Part shown: in pieces, positions 53,216 to 61,723 of the stretch | How the letters are laid out: each line of letters starts with the position of its first letter | Numbering within the stretch: position 1 is the stretch's first letter | Origin: Dehalobacter alkaniphilus | Lineage (GTDB): Bacteria; Bacillota; Desulfitobacteriia; Desulfitobacteriales; Syntrophobotulaceae | Assembly: GCA_040500365.1 (NCBI GenBank) | Contig: CP148031.1 | Span: 2,356,001 to 2,420,000 of the forward strand | DNA: 64,000 nt | Reading direction: 5' to 3' | The notes under the pieces: model-generated | What the model saw: only the letters and a program-made list of their open reading frames with translations | Database searches by the model: none | Told to the model about the DNA's origin: nothing | Made by a program: the position numbers and the translations under genes

Positions 53216-54403
53216 TTACCTGTTTTGTCTATCTGACGGATAGTTCCCAAGCATCTGGAAGTAAGCGCTTTCTTTCTCGATCCCATCAACTGCTTTCTTG
53301 ACCATATCATTATTCAGATTACCCTCGAAATCAATATAGAAGAGATATTCCCAGGTTTTATCCGTCATCGGACGGGATTCGATCTTCATCATATTCAGCC
53401 CGTTGCGGGCAAAATGACTGAGAACCCTGTACAATGAACCGGGTTCATGGGAAATGGCGACAACGAGACTGATCTTGTTGCCCGCGCTTCTGAGCTCAGG
53501 TTTTCTGCCAATGATGATAAACCGGGTGAAGTTCGCCGGATTATTGTTGATCTTTTCGGCCAGAATGTCAAGGCCATAGAGCTCCGCCGCTCGCCTGCTG
53601 GCAATCGATGCCAGAGCTTTCGAGCCTGCATCGGCGACTTTCTTAGCACTTACTGCGGTATTGCTGCAGGTTACCTGGTTCCATTCGGGATGTTTTCTTA
53701 AAAAAATACTGGACTGCTGAAAACCCTGGGGATGGGAGCATACTTCCCTGATATCTTCGAGTTTTGCTCCTTTAACCGCCAACAGGTTATGATCGATCTG
53801 GATACATTTTTCACCGACGATATAAAACCCAAACTGACAAAGCAGGTCGTAGACGTCGGCAATACCGCCGGTAAACGAATTTTCCAGCGGAAGAACCCCG
53901 TAATCAATCTCTTCTGCAGCCAACGCCTGAAACACATCTTCAAAGTTCACATAATTCTTGGCATTCTTGCCTTCCCCGAAATATTCCTTAAGCGCCTGTT
54001 CACTATAAGAACCCGGAATTCCCTGGAACCCGACCACATTTCCGGAAACACATTTCCCCAGTTCTCCGGTTTCCGACTCCTCTTCAATTTCCGAAATTTC
54101 CTGCCAGGAACCGGTTTCTGGCCTAAAAAAGCGTTCAGCCTGAACACCTTTACTAATACTCATGACAGCTTTGAGGAATTCTTCTGCAGTTTTAACTAGA
54201 TCCTTGTTTTTGACCTGCTCAATTTTTTGCAGGACTTTATTCTCCCTGGATTCATCCAAGATATTAATGCTGTTCAAGATCTTATATTCAGCTACCTCAA
54301 TGACGGTCTCCATTCTTGCTTCAAAAAGACGAAGCAGTTCGGTATCAATTTCATCTATCTTAGACCTGAGGTCCTGCAGTCTCCGATTTTTTAGTTCATC
54401 CAC
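53216..54403 (-). CDS. pheA: Bifunctional chorismate mutase / prephenate dehydratase
   Basis: 395 residues in three parts. An AroQ-type chorismate mutase is at about 1-85 (LRSKIDEIDTELLRLFEARM). The prephenate dehydratase covers about 120-300 (GFQGIPGSYSEQALKEYF, GVLPLENSFTGGI, CSHPQGFQQ, NNPANFTRFIIIG). An ACT domain (about 310-385, VAISHEPGSLYRVLSHFA, ESRPM) probably gives feedback control by phenylalanine. The start is a GTG at 54403 behind AAGGATGGGG, overlapping aroC by 13 bases. It is the last gene of the aromatic operon. Confidence 0.94.
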   Translation of the reverse strand: MDELKNRRLQDLRSKIDEIDTELLRLFEARMETVIEVAEYKILNSINILDESRENKVLQKIEQVKNKDLVKTAEEFLKAVMSISKGVQAERFFRPETGSWQEISEIEEESETGELGKCVSGNVVGFQGIPGSYSEQALKEYFGEGKNAKNYVNFEDVFQALAAEEIDYGVLPLENSFTGGIADVYDLLCQFGFYIVGEKCIQIDHNLLAVKGAKLEDIREVCSHPQGFQQSSIFLRKHPEWNQVTCSNTAVSAKKVADAGSKALASIASRRAAELYGLDILAEKINNNPANFTRFIIIGRKPELRSAGNKISLVVAISHEPGSLYRVLSHFARNGLNMMKIESRPMTDKTWEYLFYIDFEGNLNNDMVKKAVDGIEKESAYFQMLGNYPSDRQNR

Positions 54404-55491
54404 GTTACCCCATCCTTTTCTATCATCAAGTCCAATAAGGCCAGTGCAGCGGCGCTTTCTACGACAGGAACCGCCCGGGGGACGATGCAAGGGTCGTGTC
54501 TTCCCTGAACTGTGATTTGCGTCTCTTCCCTGATGGCCATATTCACCGTCTGCTGCACTTTGCCGATCGAAGGCGTCGGTTTCACGGCAGCCCGGAATAT
54601 CAAAGGCATGCCATTCGTGATCCCTCCAAGGATTCCGCCATTATGATTGGAAAGCGTCACCACTTTACCGTCTGTGAGAGCGAACGGATCATTAGCTTCA
54701 GATCCTTTCATCTGCACAATTGCAAACCCAGCGCCGAATTCGACTCCCTTCACCGCCGGAACAGCAAACAGCAGATGGGCAATTTTGCTTTCAGCTGAAT
54801 CAAAGAATGGCGACCCCAAGCCGGCAGGCAAACCTGCTACCGCTGTTTCAATCACGCCGCCGACAGAGTCCTCCTCGGCTTTGGCCTGAAGAATTTTCTG
54901 TTTCATCCGGGCACCCGCTTCTTCGGACAAAACTGGGAATTCTTGTTCTGTCAGTTCCCGGAGTAGACCTGAATCAATTCGAAGGTCATCAAAACGATCC
55001 TCTCCAATACCACCGATATTTAAAATATGGCTGCCTATCACAATGGCCTTCTTTTCCAGGATTTGTTTGGCAATGGCTCCAGCCAGCACCAATGGTGCAG
55101 TTAGTCTGCCGGAAAAATGGCCTCCACCCCGGTAATCGTTGAAACCCCTGTGTTTTACCATCGCGGTATAATCCGCATGGCCGGGCCGCACCGTGTCTTT
55201 CAATTCGCAATAATCCCCGGAGTGCTGATCCTTATTCCAGATCACACAGCAGAGCGGGGCTCCAGTCGTAGATCCATGAAAGAAACCACTTAGGATTTCA
55301 AATTCATCTTTTTCTTGCCGCGGGGTTGAAAGCGCGTTCTTCCCCGGTGCCCTTCTGGCCAGTTCCCGGCTGATGAAGGGCAGATCGAGCTTTAATCCCG
55401 CCGGCAGACCATCGAGTACGATCCCGATGCATTTTCCGTGTGATTCCCCAAACAGCGATAGTTTAAGGGTTTCACCCCATGTTCCACTCAT
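54391..55491 (-). CDS. aroC: Chorismate synthase
   Basis: 366 residues, FMN-dependent formation of chorismate. Signatures: SLFGESHGKCIGIVLDGLPA, RPGHADYTAMVKHRGFNDYRGGGHFSGR (first part conserved GHADY, second RGGGHFSGR), GGILGGITNGMP and GRHDPCIVPRAVPV. It overlaps aroA by 20 bases at its start. Confidence 0.97.
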   Translation of the reverse strand: MSGTWGETLKLSLFGESHGKCIGIVLDGLPAGLKLDLPFISRELARRAPGKNALSTPRQEKDEFEILSGFFHGSTTGAPLCCVIWNKDQHSGDYCELKDTVRPGHADYTAMVKHRGFNDYRGGGHFSGRLTAPLVLAGAIAKQILEKKAIVIGSHILNIGGIGEDRFDDLRIDSGLLRELTEQEFPVLSEEAGARMKQKILQAKAEEDSVGGVIETAVAGLPAGLGSPFFDSAESKIAHLLFAVPAVKGVEFGAGFAIVQMKGSEANDPFALTDGKVVTLSNHNGGILGGITNGMPLIFRAAVKPTPSIGKVQQTVNMAIREETQITVQGRHDPCIVPRAVPVVESAAALALLDLMIEKDGVTWMN

Positions 55492-56767
55492 CAGCTCTAC
55501 CTCCCAATTTGCAAAAATCCTGCCAGAAATGCGGATATGATTTTTTGACGGCTTCGGCTCCGGTTAGAAACACAGGTTCTGTACACCTGACGGAGGCCAC
55601 AGCCATAGCCATCGCGATCCGGTGATCGTTCCAGCTGTCGACGGTTCCGCCATGCAGGGTTTCTACCCCTTCGATGAGGAGCCCTTCCTGCAGTTCCTGA
55701 ATCCTGGCCCCAAGTTTGTTCAGCTCTGATGCCGTTGCTTTGAGTCTGTCCGATTCTTTGATCCGGAGTCTTCCAGCATTAATGATTCTGGTTGTGCCTT
55801 TGCTTAAAGAAGCCAGGACTGCAAGCACAGGTACCAGATCCGGACACTGGCCGGCATCAATTACCATTCCCTCAGTCGGACCACCCAGCACTTCTAGACT
55901 GTCATCCATCCAATAAATTCGGGCACCCATCCCCAGCATCATATCGAGAATCGCCCTGTCCCCCTGCAGGGACCGAGCATTTAGATCCAGACATTTCAGA
56001 CCGGACCCCAGTGTACCTGCCACCAGCCAGAACGCAGCCTGGGAGTAGTCTCCTTCAATGCGGCAATTAATTGCCTTATACCGCTGCTTTCCTGGAATAA
56101 AAAATTCCTGGTATGCGTTGTTTTGTACGGTTATTCCCGACTTTTCCAGCGCATCGATGGTCAGGTCAACATAACCGCGGGATTCTAGTTCCGTTGTAAC
56201 GACAATTCTCGAATCTCCGTCCAAGAGCGGCAGCAAAAACATAAGTCCTGTAATAAATTGAGAGCTGACATTGCCTTTCAGTTTATACTCACCCGGTGAA
56301 AATCTCCCTTTGATCGTCAAGGGCAAATATCCGTCCCGGGTCTGATATTCGATTCCGTGCAGTTGAAACAGCTCATAATATGCGTCCAGAGGACGCTCCA
56401 CCAGCTTGCCGGCACCGGTAAAGGTCACCGGGCTTCCTGTCAGTGTGGCCAGCGGTATCAGAAATCTCAGCGTAGATCCGGATTCCCGGCAGTTGATTGT
56501 TTCCTGCGCGATTTGAAGCTTCGGGTTCCCTTCCAGCCAAAGCGCGCCTGGTTCACCAGGGTTCGCCGAGACTTCCCCGACGGTTGTACCCAGAGACACC
56601 AGCCCGTCCAAGGTTGCAGAAATATCTTCAGAAAAAACAAGATTGTCAATGCTGCTGGTCCCCTCAGCCAGTGCGGCACATATCACTGCCCGGTGACTGA
56701 TGCTTTTGGAAGGAGGTATCCTGATCTCCCCTGTTAAGGTTGAAGGTTGCAAGCGTAAGCACGTCAA
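55472..56767 (-). CDS. aroA: 3-phosphoshikimate 1-carboxyvinyltransferase (EPSP synthase)
   Basis: 431 residues, sixth step of the shikimate pathway. Substrate-binding motifs: IPPSKSISHRAVICAALA, NCRESGSTLRFLIPLA, KGNVSSQFITGLMFLLPL, RIKESDRLKATASEL and WNDHRIAMAMAVAS. It follows tyrA by 12 bases. Confidence 0.97.
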   Translation of the reverse strand: MTCLRLQPSTLTGEIRIPPSKSISHRAVICAALAEGTSSIDNLVFSEDISATLDGLVSLGTTVGEVSANPGEPGALWLEGNPKLQIAQETINCRESGSTLRFLIPLATLTGSPVTFTGAGKLVERPLDAYYELFQLHGIEYQTRDGYLPLTIKGRFSPGEYKLKGNVSSQFITGLMFLLPLLDGDSRIVVTTELESRGYVDLTIDALEKSGITVQNNAYQEFFIPGKQRYKAINCRIEGDYSQAAFWLVAGTLGSGLKCLDLNARSLQGDRAILDMMLGMGARIYWMDDSLEVLGGPTEGMVIDAGQCPDLVPVLAVLASLSKGTTRIINAGRLRIKESDRLKATASELNKLGARIQELQEGLLIEGVETLHGGTVDSWNDHRIAMAMAVASVRCTEPVFLTGAEAVKKSYPHFWQDFCKLGGRADEWNMG

Positions 56768-56779
56768 GAAAATCTCTCC

Positions 56780-57643
56780 TTAAAACTTTTCTCTGCCCCG
56801 GCTGGCGTTCTCAAGCATTTGTTTCAGCGAATCCCGGTCCTTTTCTGCGACCGCCGTTCGGATCATCCGGACGTTTTCGATGAACACGTCAATTTGTTCT
56901 AAAATATTGTCTTTATTCTCGAGTAGAAGTTCACTCCAGAGCTCGGCATTCATTCTCGCGACCCGTGTTGCATCGCGGAAGCTGCCTCCGACAAAGCTGC
57001 CGGTATCCTCAGCACAGGAACTGTTCATCAGGGCGGCCGCAATGACATGCGGAAGCTGACTTGTCAGCGCAATTATTTCGTCATGTTTATGCGGTTCCAT
57101 TCGGATCGGCTGTCTGCAGCCGAGACCAAGAATCAGCCTTTCCACCAGTCTCAAGCTTTCATTCTTCGTGCCGTCGATTGGGGTAATCAGATAGTTGGCC
57201 CCCCGAAAAATCTCTTCAGAAGCGTAGGCAAATCCGCTGGATTCTTTGCCAGCCAGCGGATGTCCCCCGACGAAGCTCAAATCTTCCCTTAAGACTGAAC
57301 TAATCTCCTGAACGACTTGTTCTTTGAGTCCTGCTGTATCCGTAATCAGGGCACCGTGTTTAAAATAGGCCAGGTTGTCTTTTACAAACTGAACGGCAAG
57401 CTCCGGATAGATGCAGATCACAACAATATCCGAGCTTTGCAGCGGAATGCTTGCCTCCGTGAATCCTTTGCTGATCACACCCGTTTTTTCTGCTTGTTCC
57501 AGTACGCTGATGTTAACATCGATTGCCCAGATTTTCTTTGGTTTTAGTTTATTCAAAGCCATGGCGAATGATCCGCCAATAAGTCCCAGACCCACTACCG
57601 TAATTTCCATACTACCAAAGTCCGGTTCTTCCAAGAAATCCAC
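56780..57643 (-). CDS. tyrA: Prephenate dehydrogenase
   Basis: 287 residues, oxidises prephenate to 4-hydroxyphenylpyruvate for tyrosine synthesis. The NAD-binding Rossmann loop is VVGLGLIGGSFAMALNK; catalytic-domain markers are ITDTAGLKEQV, FVGGHPLAGKESSGFAYA and SQLPHVIAAALMNS, with GGSFRDATRVA later. No ACT domain is present. It lies 21 bases after aroF. Confidence 0.95.
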   Translation of the reverse strand: MDFLEEPDFGSMEITVVGLGLIGGSFAMALNKLKPKKIWAIDVNISVLEQAEKTGVISKGFTEASIPLQSSDIVVICIYPELAVQFVKDNLAYFKHGALITDTAGLKEQVVQEISSVLREDLSFVGGHPLAGKESSGFAYASEEIFRGANYLITPIDGTKNESLRLVERLILGLGCRQPIRMEPHKHDEIIALTSQLPHVIAAALMNSSCAEDTGSFVGGSFRDATRVARMNAELWSELLLENKDNILEQIDVFIENVRMIRTAVAEKDRDSLKQMLENASRGREKF

Positions 57644-57664
57644 CTCCAGGGATCATCTTATTGA

Positions 57665-58678
57665 TTAAATAATCTTATTCTGTATAACCGCCAGCTGTCT
57701 CAGCGAATCCATTAAAGCCTCGAATCTCTCAGGTTTGATAGACTGCTGCCCATCACATTTGGCATTGGCCGGGTCGTTGTGCACTTCGATCATGACACCG
57801 TCGGCACCTACGACCATCGCTGCTTTAGCCATCGGTTCGACAAGCCACCACAGCCCTGCCGCGTGGCTTGGATCAACAATAACCGGAAGGTGACTCAGTT
57901 TCTTGATCACCGGCACAGCAGTCAGGTCAAGCGTATTTCGGGTGTAATTTTCGAAAGTCCGAATGCCTCTTTCACAGAAAATAACATTCTCGTTGCCATG
58001 CGCCAGAATATATTCCGCAGCGAGTAATAATTCCTCAATCGTCGAGGATAACCCTCTTTTTAGAATCACCGGTTTTTGAATTTTTCCGACTTCTTTTAAG
58101 AGTTCAAAGTTCTGCATATTACGGGCGCCGATCTGAATAATATCCACGTCTTCAACGAATCTCTCCAGATATTCAGTCGACATTAATTCCGAGACGATTG
58201 GCAGTCCTGTCTTGGTTCTGGCTATTTTCAGAAGTTCCAGACCATCTTCTCTTAAACCCTGAAAGCTGTACGGTGAGGAACGCGGCTTAAAAGCGCCGCC
58301 TCTTAAAAAAGCAGCCCCGGATTTTTTGACCGTTTCGGCAATGCCGACGATTTGCGTTTCACTTTCTACCGAACACGGACCGGCAATCACAGCAAAGGTG
58401 TCGCCGCCGATTTTTCTGTCCCCGACACTGATGACCGTATCTTCCGGGTGGAATAAACGGTTAACCTTTTTAAATGGCTCCTGAACATGAATGACTTTTT
58501 CAACATAATCATTTGCATGCAGCGTGTCCGGGTCAATGCTGCTGGTATTCCCGATCAATCCAAGAATATGGTAGTTCACGCCTAAAGACTCATGAACCTC
58601 ACATCCTAGGTCCAATATCTTCTGTTTCATCTTCGCGATCTCCTCTGGTGGCGTCTTCGGCCTCATCACAATAATCAT
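57665..58678 (-). CDS. aroF: 3-deoxy-7-phosphoheptulonate synthase (DAHP synthase)
   Basis: 337 residues, first step of the shikimate pathway, Bacillus/Thermotoga type. The N-terminal ferredoxin-like regulatory domain is at about 1-70 (IIVMRPKTPPEEIAKMKQK). The TIM-barrel catalytic domain shows AVIAGPCSVESE, RGGAFKPRSSPYSFQGL, IQIGARNMQNFELLKEVG, VILKRGLSSTIEELLLAAEY and VDPSHAAG. It is the first structural gene of the operon, with an attenuator leader of about 340 bases. GGAGG precedes the ATG. Confidence 0.96.
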   Translation of the reverse strand: MIIVMRPKTPPEEIAKMKQKILDLGCEVHESLGVNYHILGLIGNTSSIDPDTLHANDYVEKVIHVQEPFKKVNRLFHPEDTVISVGDRKIGGDTFAVIAGPCSVESETQIVGIAETVKKSGAAFLRGGAFKPRSSPYSFQGLREDGLELLKIARTKTGLPIVSELMSTEYLERFVEDVDIIQIGARNMQNFELLKEVGKIQKPVILKRGLSSTIEELLLAAEYILAHGNENVIFCERGIRTFENYTRNTLDLTAVPVIKKLSHLPVIVDPSHAAGLWWLVEPMAKAAMVVGADGVMIEVHNDPANAKCDGQQSIKPERFEALMDSLRQLAVIQNKII

Positions 58679-58735
58679 TTTTCCTACCTCCTTAAACTGT
58701 CCTACTTACTTACATGATACTACTCAAGCTTGAAT

Positions 58736-58770
58736 AAAAACAGAAGGCTCATTATTTCTAATGAGCCTTC
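58736..58770 (-). terminator. Attenuator terminator in the aroF leader
   Basis: Perfect 12-bp stem (58743-58754 with 58759-58770, GAAGGCTCATTA/TAATGAGCCTTC) with a 4-base loop. On the minus strand it is followed by TGTTTTT. It lies between the leader peptide and aroF, 58 bases before the aroF start. The segment CTAATGAGC inside the leader reading frame (58840-58848) is exactly complementary to the 5' arm GCTCATTAG (58758-58766), giving a competing antiterminator helix. A further 8-bp helix (58853-58860 with 58798-58805) brackets that segment. Confidence 0.88.
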
Positions 58771-58813
58771 TTTAACAGTATCGTATTTCAACTTCGGTTT
58801 CTCTCGACCGGGG

Positions 58814-58987
58814 TCAGGCCGCAAGGCATTTTCCCGGACGCTCATTAGTGAAGAGAGAAAGTATTCGATTGTAGAACAACCAAAAATAACCGGTGCTAAA
58901 ATAAAAATAATAATAGCACTGGCTAAAGCTTCTAAACGTAAAGCTATTGATTTTGATTTGTTCTAGCATTCTCTTACCGTTAAGCAT
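58814..58987 (-). CDS. Aromatic leader peptide of the aro operon attenuator
   Basis: 57 codons, starting at the second of two near ATG codons (58987; the other is at 58993), behind GGGAG. Residues 25-39 read YYYFYFSTGYFWLFY: 11 of 15 are Tyr, Phe or Trp. Three more Phe lie at 16, 18 and 21. It sits between a strong promoter and the terminator of the same leader, the classical layout for ribosome-mediated attenuation. When charged tRNA for these residues is short, a stalled ribosome should leave the downstream CTAATGAGC free to block the terminator. The sequence has no enzyme features, so the peptide itself is unlikely to be functional. Confidence 0.85.
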   Translation of the reverse strand: MLNGKRMLEQIKINSFTFRSFSQCYYYFYFSTGYFWLFYNRILSLFTNERPGKCLAA

Positions 58988-59023
58988 TTTCATTCTCCCA
59001 AAAGGTACTTTTGAGTTTTGTTC

Positions 59024-59053
59024 ATTATACCGTATAAATTCTTTGGCTGTCAA
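59024..59053 (-). promoter_or_regulatory. Strong sigma-A promoter of the aromatic operon
   Basis: On the minus strand: consensus TTGACA (59048-59053), 18-base spacer, consensus TATAAT (59024-59029). Transcription would start near 59017, about 30 bases before the leader peptide. The gap 58679-59096 is therefore fully used: promoter, leader peptide and attenuator. Confidence 0.88.
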
Positions 59054-59096
59054 ACGAAAATCAAATTAGTTTCGACAATCATCTAAACAATTCTGG

Positions 59097-59708
59097 TTAA
59101 CGCCATCCCCTGGTGTAAGTCTCATTGCAGTCGGAACAGATGATTTTTCCTTCGACAAGATGCGCTTTGACTTCCGCAAATGGCTCCCCGCATTGAGAAC
59201 ATACGACTGTCTGAAAAATTCTGGCCGGTTCAATCCCGGGCATAGTGACTTCGGTAACCGTAAATAATCCATCAGCAGGTGCGGCCAAAAATTTTTCAAT
59301 TCTGTCCTTCTGCAGCGTCCCCCAGACTGCCTTTTCCTCTTCACTGGCCGAATCGGCTGATATCTTTGCCTTCAATTCAGTATATTGTTCATCATCAGGT
59401 TTGTTGCCGAGTTTTCTTAAAATCCTGACCGCTTTGCCGGATTTGCGGTTGGCCAGCGTGACCGCTTGTTTGCCGGCATCCTTATAAATCAGATTACCCT
59501 TTCCGAGCGTACAACCGGTAAGTACCTGGATCGCATCAACGCCGCAGGCATCGTTTTCGACGACCGCAAACAGTTCTTCATCAGCCGCCCTTGTCACACC
59601 AAGCGCATTGAGTCCGATAAACGCCTGTCTGAAGCCAATTGCAAGTCCCATGCATTGATGTCCATGAAATTCAACACATTTTTCCCAGGGTGTTTTTTCT
59701 CTGCACAT
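59097..59708 (-). CDS. FmdE-family protein with C-terminal zinc finger
   Basis: 203 residues. The FmdE domain (about 10-160) shows CVEFHGHQCMGLAIGFRQA, ENDACGVDAIQVLTGCTLGKGNL and a Lys/Arg-rich strand. Cysteine and histidine residues in these strings bind metal in characterised relatives. The C-terminus has a DksA/TraR-like zinc finger (CSQCGEPFAEV and CSDCNETY). It resembles subunit E of formylmethanofuran dehydrogenase, but non-methanogens carry it widely, and its role (perhaps molybdenum-enzyme related) is unknown. No molybdenum genes are next to it. Confidence 0.85.
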   Translation of the reverse strand: MCREKTPWEKCVEFHGHQCMGLAIGFRQAFIGLNALGVTRAADEELFAVVENDACGVDAIQVLTGCTLGKGNLIYKDAGKQAVTLANRKSGKAVRILRKLGNKPDDEQYTELKAKISADSASEEEKAVWGTLQKDRIEKFLAAPADGLFTVTEVTMPGIEPARIFQTVVCSQCGEPFAEVKAHLVEGKIICSDCNETYTRGWR

Positions 59709-59855
59709 GATTGGTCAGTCCTTTCTTAAATAACGCGGTAAGCTCATTCAATCGTCACTATTGCTTCAATCGGTAGTTCTAAAATTAGTATACCTATTAT
59801 ACACTATAATTCACTGGTACAACGTTCTCAAATTATTTTCACGTATTTATTAGGG

Positions 59856-59966
59856 CTAGTCTAGGGGCCACAATACCGCTTTTCGGCTATTGTGCCCTCC
59901 GTGGCACAAAAAGCCGCGCTTCGCATCCATGCTCCGCTCGCAGCGGAACTGTGGCCCCCAGACTGA
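59856..59966. repeat. Palindromic repeat copy E (short form)
   Basis: 111 bp between znuB and the FmdE gene. Ends AGTCTAGGGGCCACAATACC and the inverted GGAACTGTGGCCCCCAGACT pair with few mismatches. On the minus strand GTGCC-ACGGAG-GGCAC forms the A-N-G-G-A-N hairpin, with a second GC-ATGGAT-GC nearby. It matches copy A in the reverse orientation. A relic of a further repeat end (GTCTGCATGCCAAAATT) lies at about 59989-60005. The rest of the 59709-60072 gap shows nothing else. Confidence 0.85.
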
Positions 59967-60072
59967 TTATCAGCCTGTTTAAGTTCGTCTGCATGCCAAA
60001 ATTAAATCAATTTGAATGCTGGATATGTTTACTTATTTCCAAAGCGTTCTACTAGAATGGTCATCGTAGATC

Positions 60073-60915
60073 TTATCTTGTTGAAACTTTCCAGATAAAT
60101 GTCACGGCAAAGAATAGGGCAAGCACCAGAACAATGGTGGCGCCTGTTGCCGTTCCCCAAAAATAGGACAGGATCAGTCCTGCCAGACCGGAAATCAAGG
60201 CGATGATCACGGCAAAGACATGATACTGCCTCATGTTGGACGCCAGGTTTCGGGAAGCAGCTGCAGGCAGGACAAGCAGGGAACTGATAATCAGAATGCC
60301 TACCCAGCGAATCGCGAACGTTACCACAACGGCGATCACGATTGCAAATACAAATTCATAAAGGCGGATATGAATTCCCCGGCTTTTGGCCAGGGATTGA
60401 TTGACACTTACCAGCAGCAGCTTGTTGAACCAGCCTGCCCAAAACACCAGCACCAGCACAAAAATCAGGGCTAGAATTCCCAGCTCTGAAGGGGTTATGC
60501 TTAACAGATCACCGATCAAATACCCGGAGTACTTGCTAAAACCACCGTTACGTGACAGGATCACGATGCCCAGCGCAACTGCCGTTGAGGAAAATACGCC
60601 GATGATCGTATCCGTCGATGCCGTATTGGCATTTTTAACACTAATCACCGCAACCGCAAACAACACCGAAAAAACCAGCAGAGCCCAAAAAGGGCTTTGT
60701 ATCCCGAGTACAACTCCCGCCGCAACGCCTGTCAACGCCGAATGTCCCAACGCATCTGAGAAAAAGGCCATCCGGTTATTCACGATCATTGTGCCGAGGA
60801 TGCCCAAAATGGGCGTCACCAGAAGAACAGCCAGCAGAGCGTTCTTCATGAAATCATATTCCAGCCAGGCCAGAGGAAGCAGGGCATCAAGCATCCTATA
60901 CCATTGTTCGATCAT
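60073..60915 (-). CDS. znuB: Metal (probably zinc) ABC transporter permease
   Basis: 280-residue ABC-3 family permease with about eight transmembrane helices. The conserved SDALGHSALTGVAAGVVLGI and VVVTFAIRWVGILIISSLLVLPAAASRNLA segments (the first is the family signature) are present. It forms the channel of the znuABC system. The ATG at 60915 overlaps znuC by 20 bases and follows GAGGAAG. Manganese as substrate is not excluded; the zinc call rests on the adjacent regulator and operator. Confidence 0.88.
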   Translation of the reverse strand: MIEQWYRMLDALLPLAWLEYDFMKNALLAVLLVTPILGILGTMIVNNRMAFFSDALGHSALTGVAAGVVLGIQSPFWALLVFSVLFAVAVISVKNANTASTDTIIGVFSSTAVALGIVILSRNGGFSKYSGYLIGDLLSITPSELGILALIFVLVLVFWAGWFNKLLLVSVNQSLAKSRGIHIRLYEFVFAIVIAVVVTFAIRWVGILIISSLLVLPAAASRNLASNMRQYHVFAVIIALISGLAGLILSYFWGTATGATIVLVLALFFAVTFIWKVSTR

Positions 60916-61723
60916 TGGCTTGTTCTTCCTCTTTTCTTTTGGATTCAGCGTTTCCTTTGGCCCACCCCATACCAAATGTTTCAATCACTTTCTCGTTGTC
61001 GAAGACTTCAGCAGCGGTTCCACAGCATTCGATGGTCGCATGATTCAGCAGTATCACGCGGTCCGCATATTTGACCACGAGATTCAAATCGTGCGAAACA
61101 AGAATAATCGATAAGTCATAGTCCTGACGCAGCCTGGAGACAATATCATAGAACAGTTCCAATCCTTTCTGGTCGATACCAGACACCGGTTCATCAAGAA
61201 ACAAGAGATTTGGGACGGGGTCAAGCGCCAGCGCGAGCAATACTCTTTGCAACTCCCCTCCGGATAGCGCACCTAGTTTTCTGTTAAGGAGATGTTCAGC
61301 CTGCACAAGCGTCAAATTCTTTTGAACACGTTTTTTTGTTTTTTGAGAAGAACCGAGCCAGACGGGAAAACGTTTGTAAGTCGCCGTAAACAAGTCCAGC
61401 ACAGTGACCGGCGAACTATTGTCAAAATCAAGTTTCTGCGGGACATAGCCGATGACCGGACGGCCCTTTTTGTTATCTTTAGGATCAAGAAATTCAATCG
61501 TTCCCGTGTGTGGAATTTCACCAAGGATGGCTTTAAACAAGGTTGTCTTACCAGCTCCGTTCGGTCCAATCACCGCAGTTAAATCACCACAGTATATTTC
61601 AAGATTAATATCCTGCAGTATTTCTTTGTTATTCAGTGTTACCCCGAGGTGGTTGATCCGGGTACGGCATAAGCCGCATCCACATTCTTCATTTAATTCA
61701 TGATTGCAGCATTTATTTTTCAT
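60896..61723 (-). CDS. znuC: Metal (probably zinc) ABC transporter ATP-binding protein
   Basis: 275 residues. Walker A VIGPNGAGKTTLFKAIL, signature LSGGELQRVLLAL, Walker B NLLFLDEPVSGID and the switch His in ILVSHDLNLV. It has an unusual N-terminal extension of about 20 residues rich in Cys and His (C5, C6, H8, C14, C16, C19), which might bind metal. The start overlaps znuA by four bases. Confidence 0.92.
   Translation of the reverse strand: MKNKCCNHELNEECGCGLCRTRINHLGVTLNNKEILQDINLEIYCGDLTAVIGPNGAGKTTLFKAILGEIPHTGTIEFLDPKDNKKGRPVIGYVPQKLDFDNSSPVTVLDLFTATYKRFPVWLGSSQKTKKRVQKNLTLVQAEHLLNRKLGALSGGELQRVLLALALDPVPNLLFLDEPVSGIDQKGLELFYDIVSRLRQDYDLSIILVSHDLNLVVKYADRVILLNHATIECCGTAAEVFDNEKVIETFGMGWAKGNAESKRKEEEQANDRTMV

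Noticed and set aside
58814..59053. Reading the aro leader as a 79-residue protein starting at 59053
   Set aside because: That start lies within the -35 box of the promoter, so it cannot be on the transcript; the 57-codon version starts behind GGGAG.
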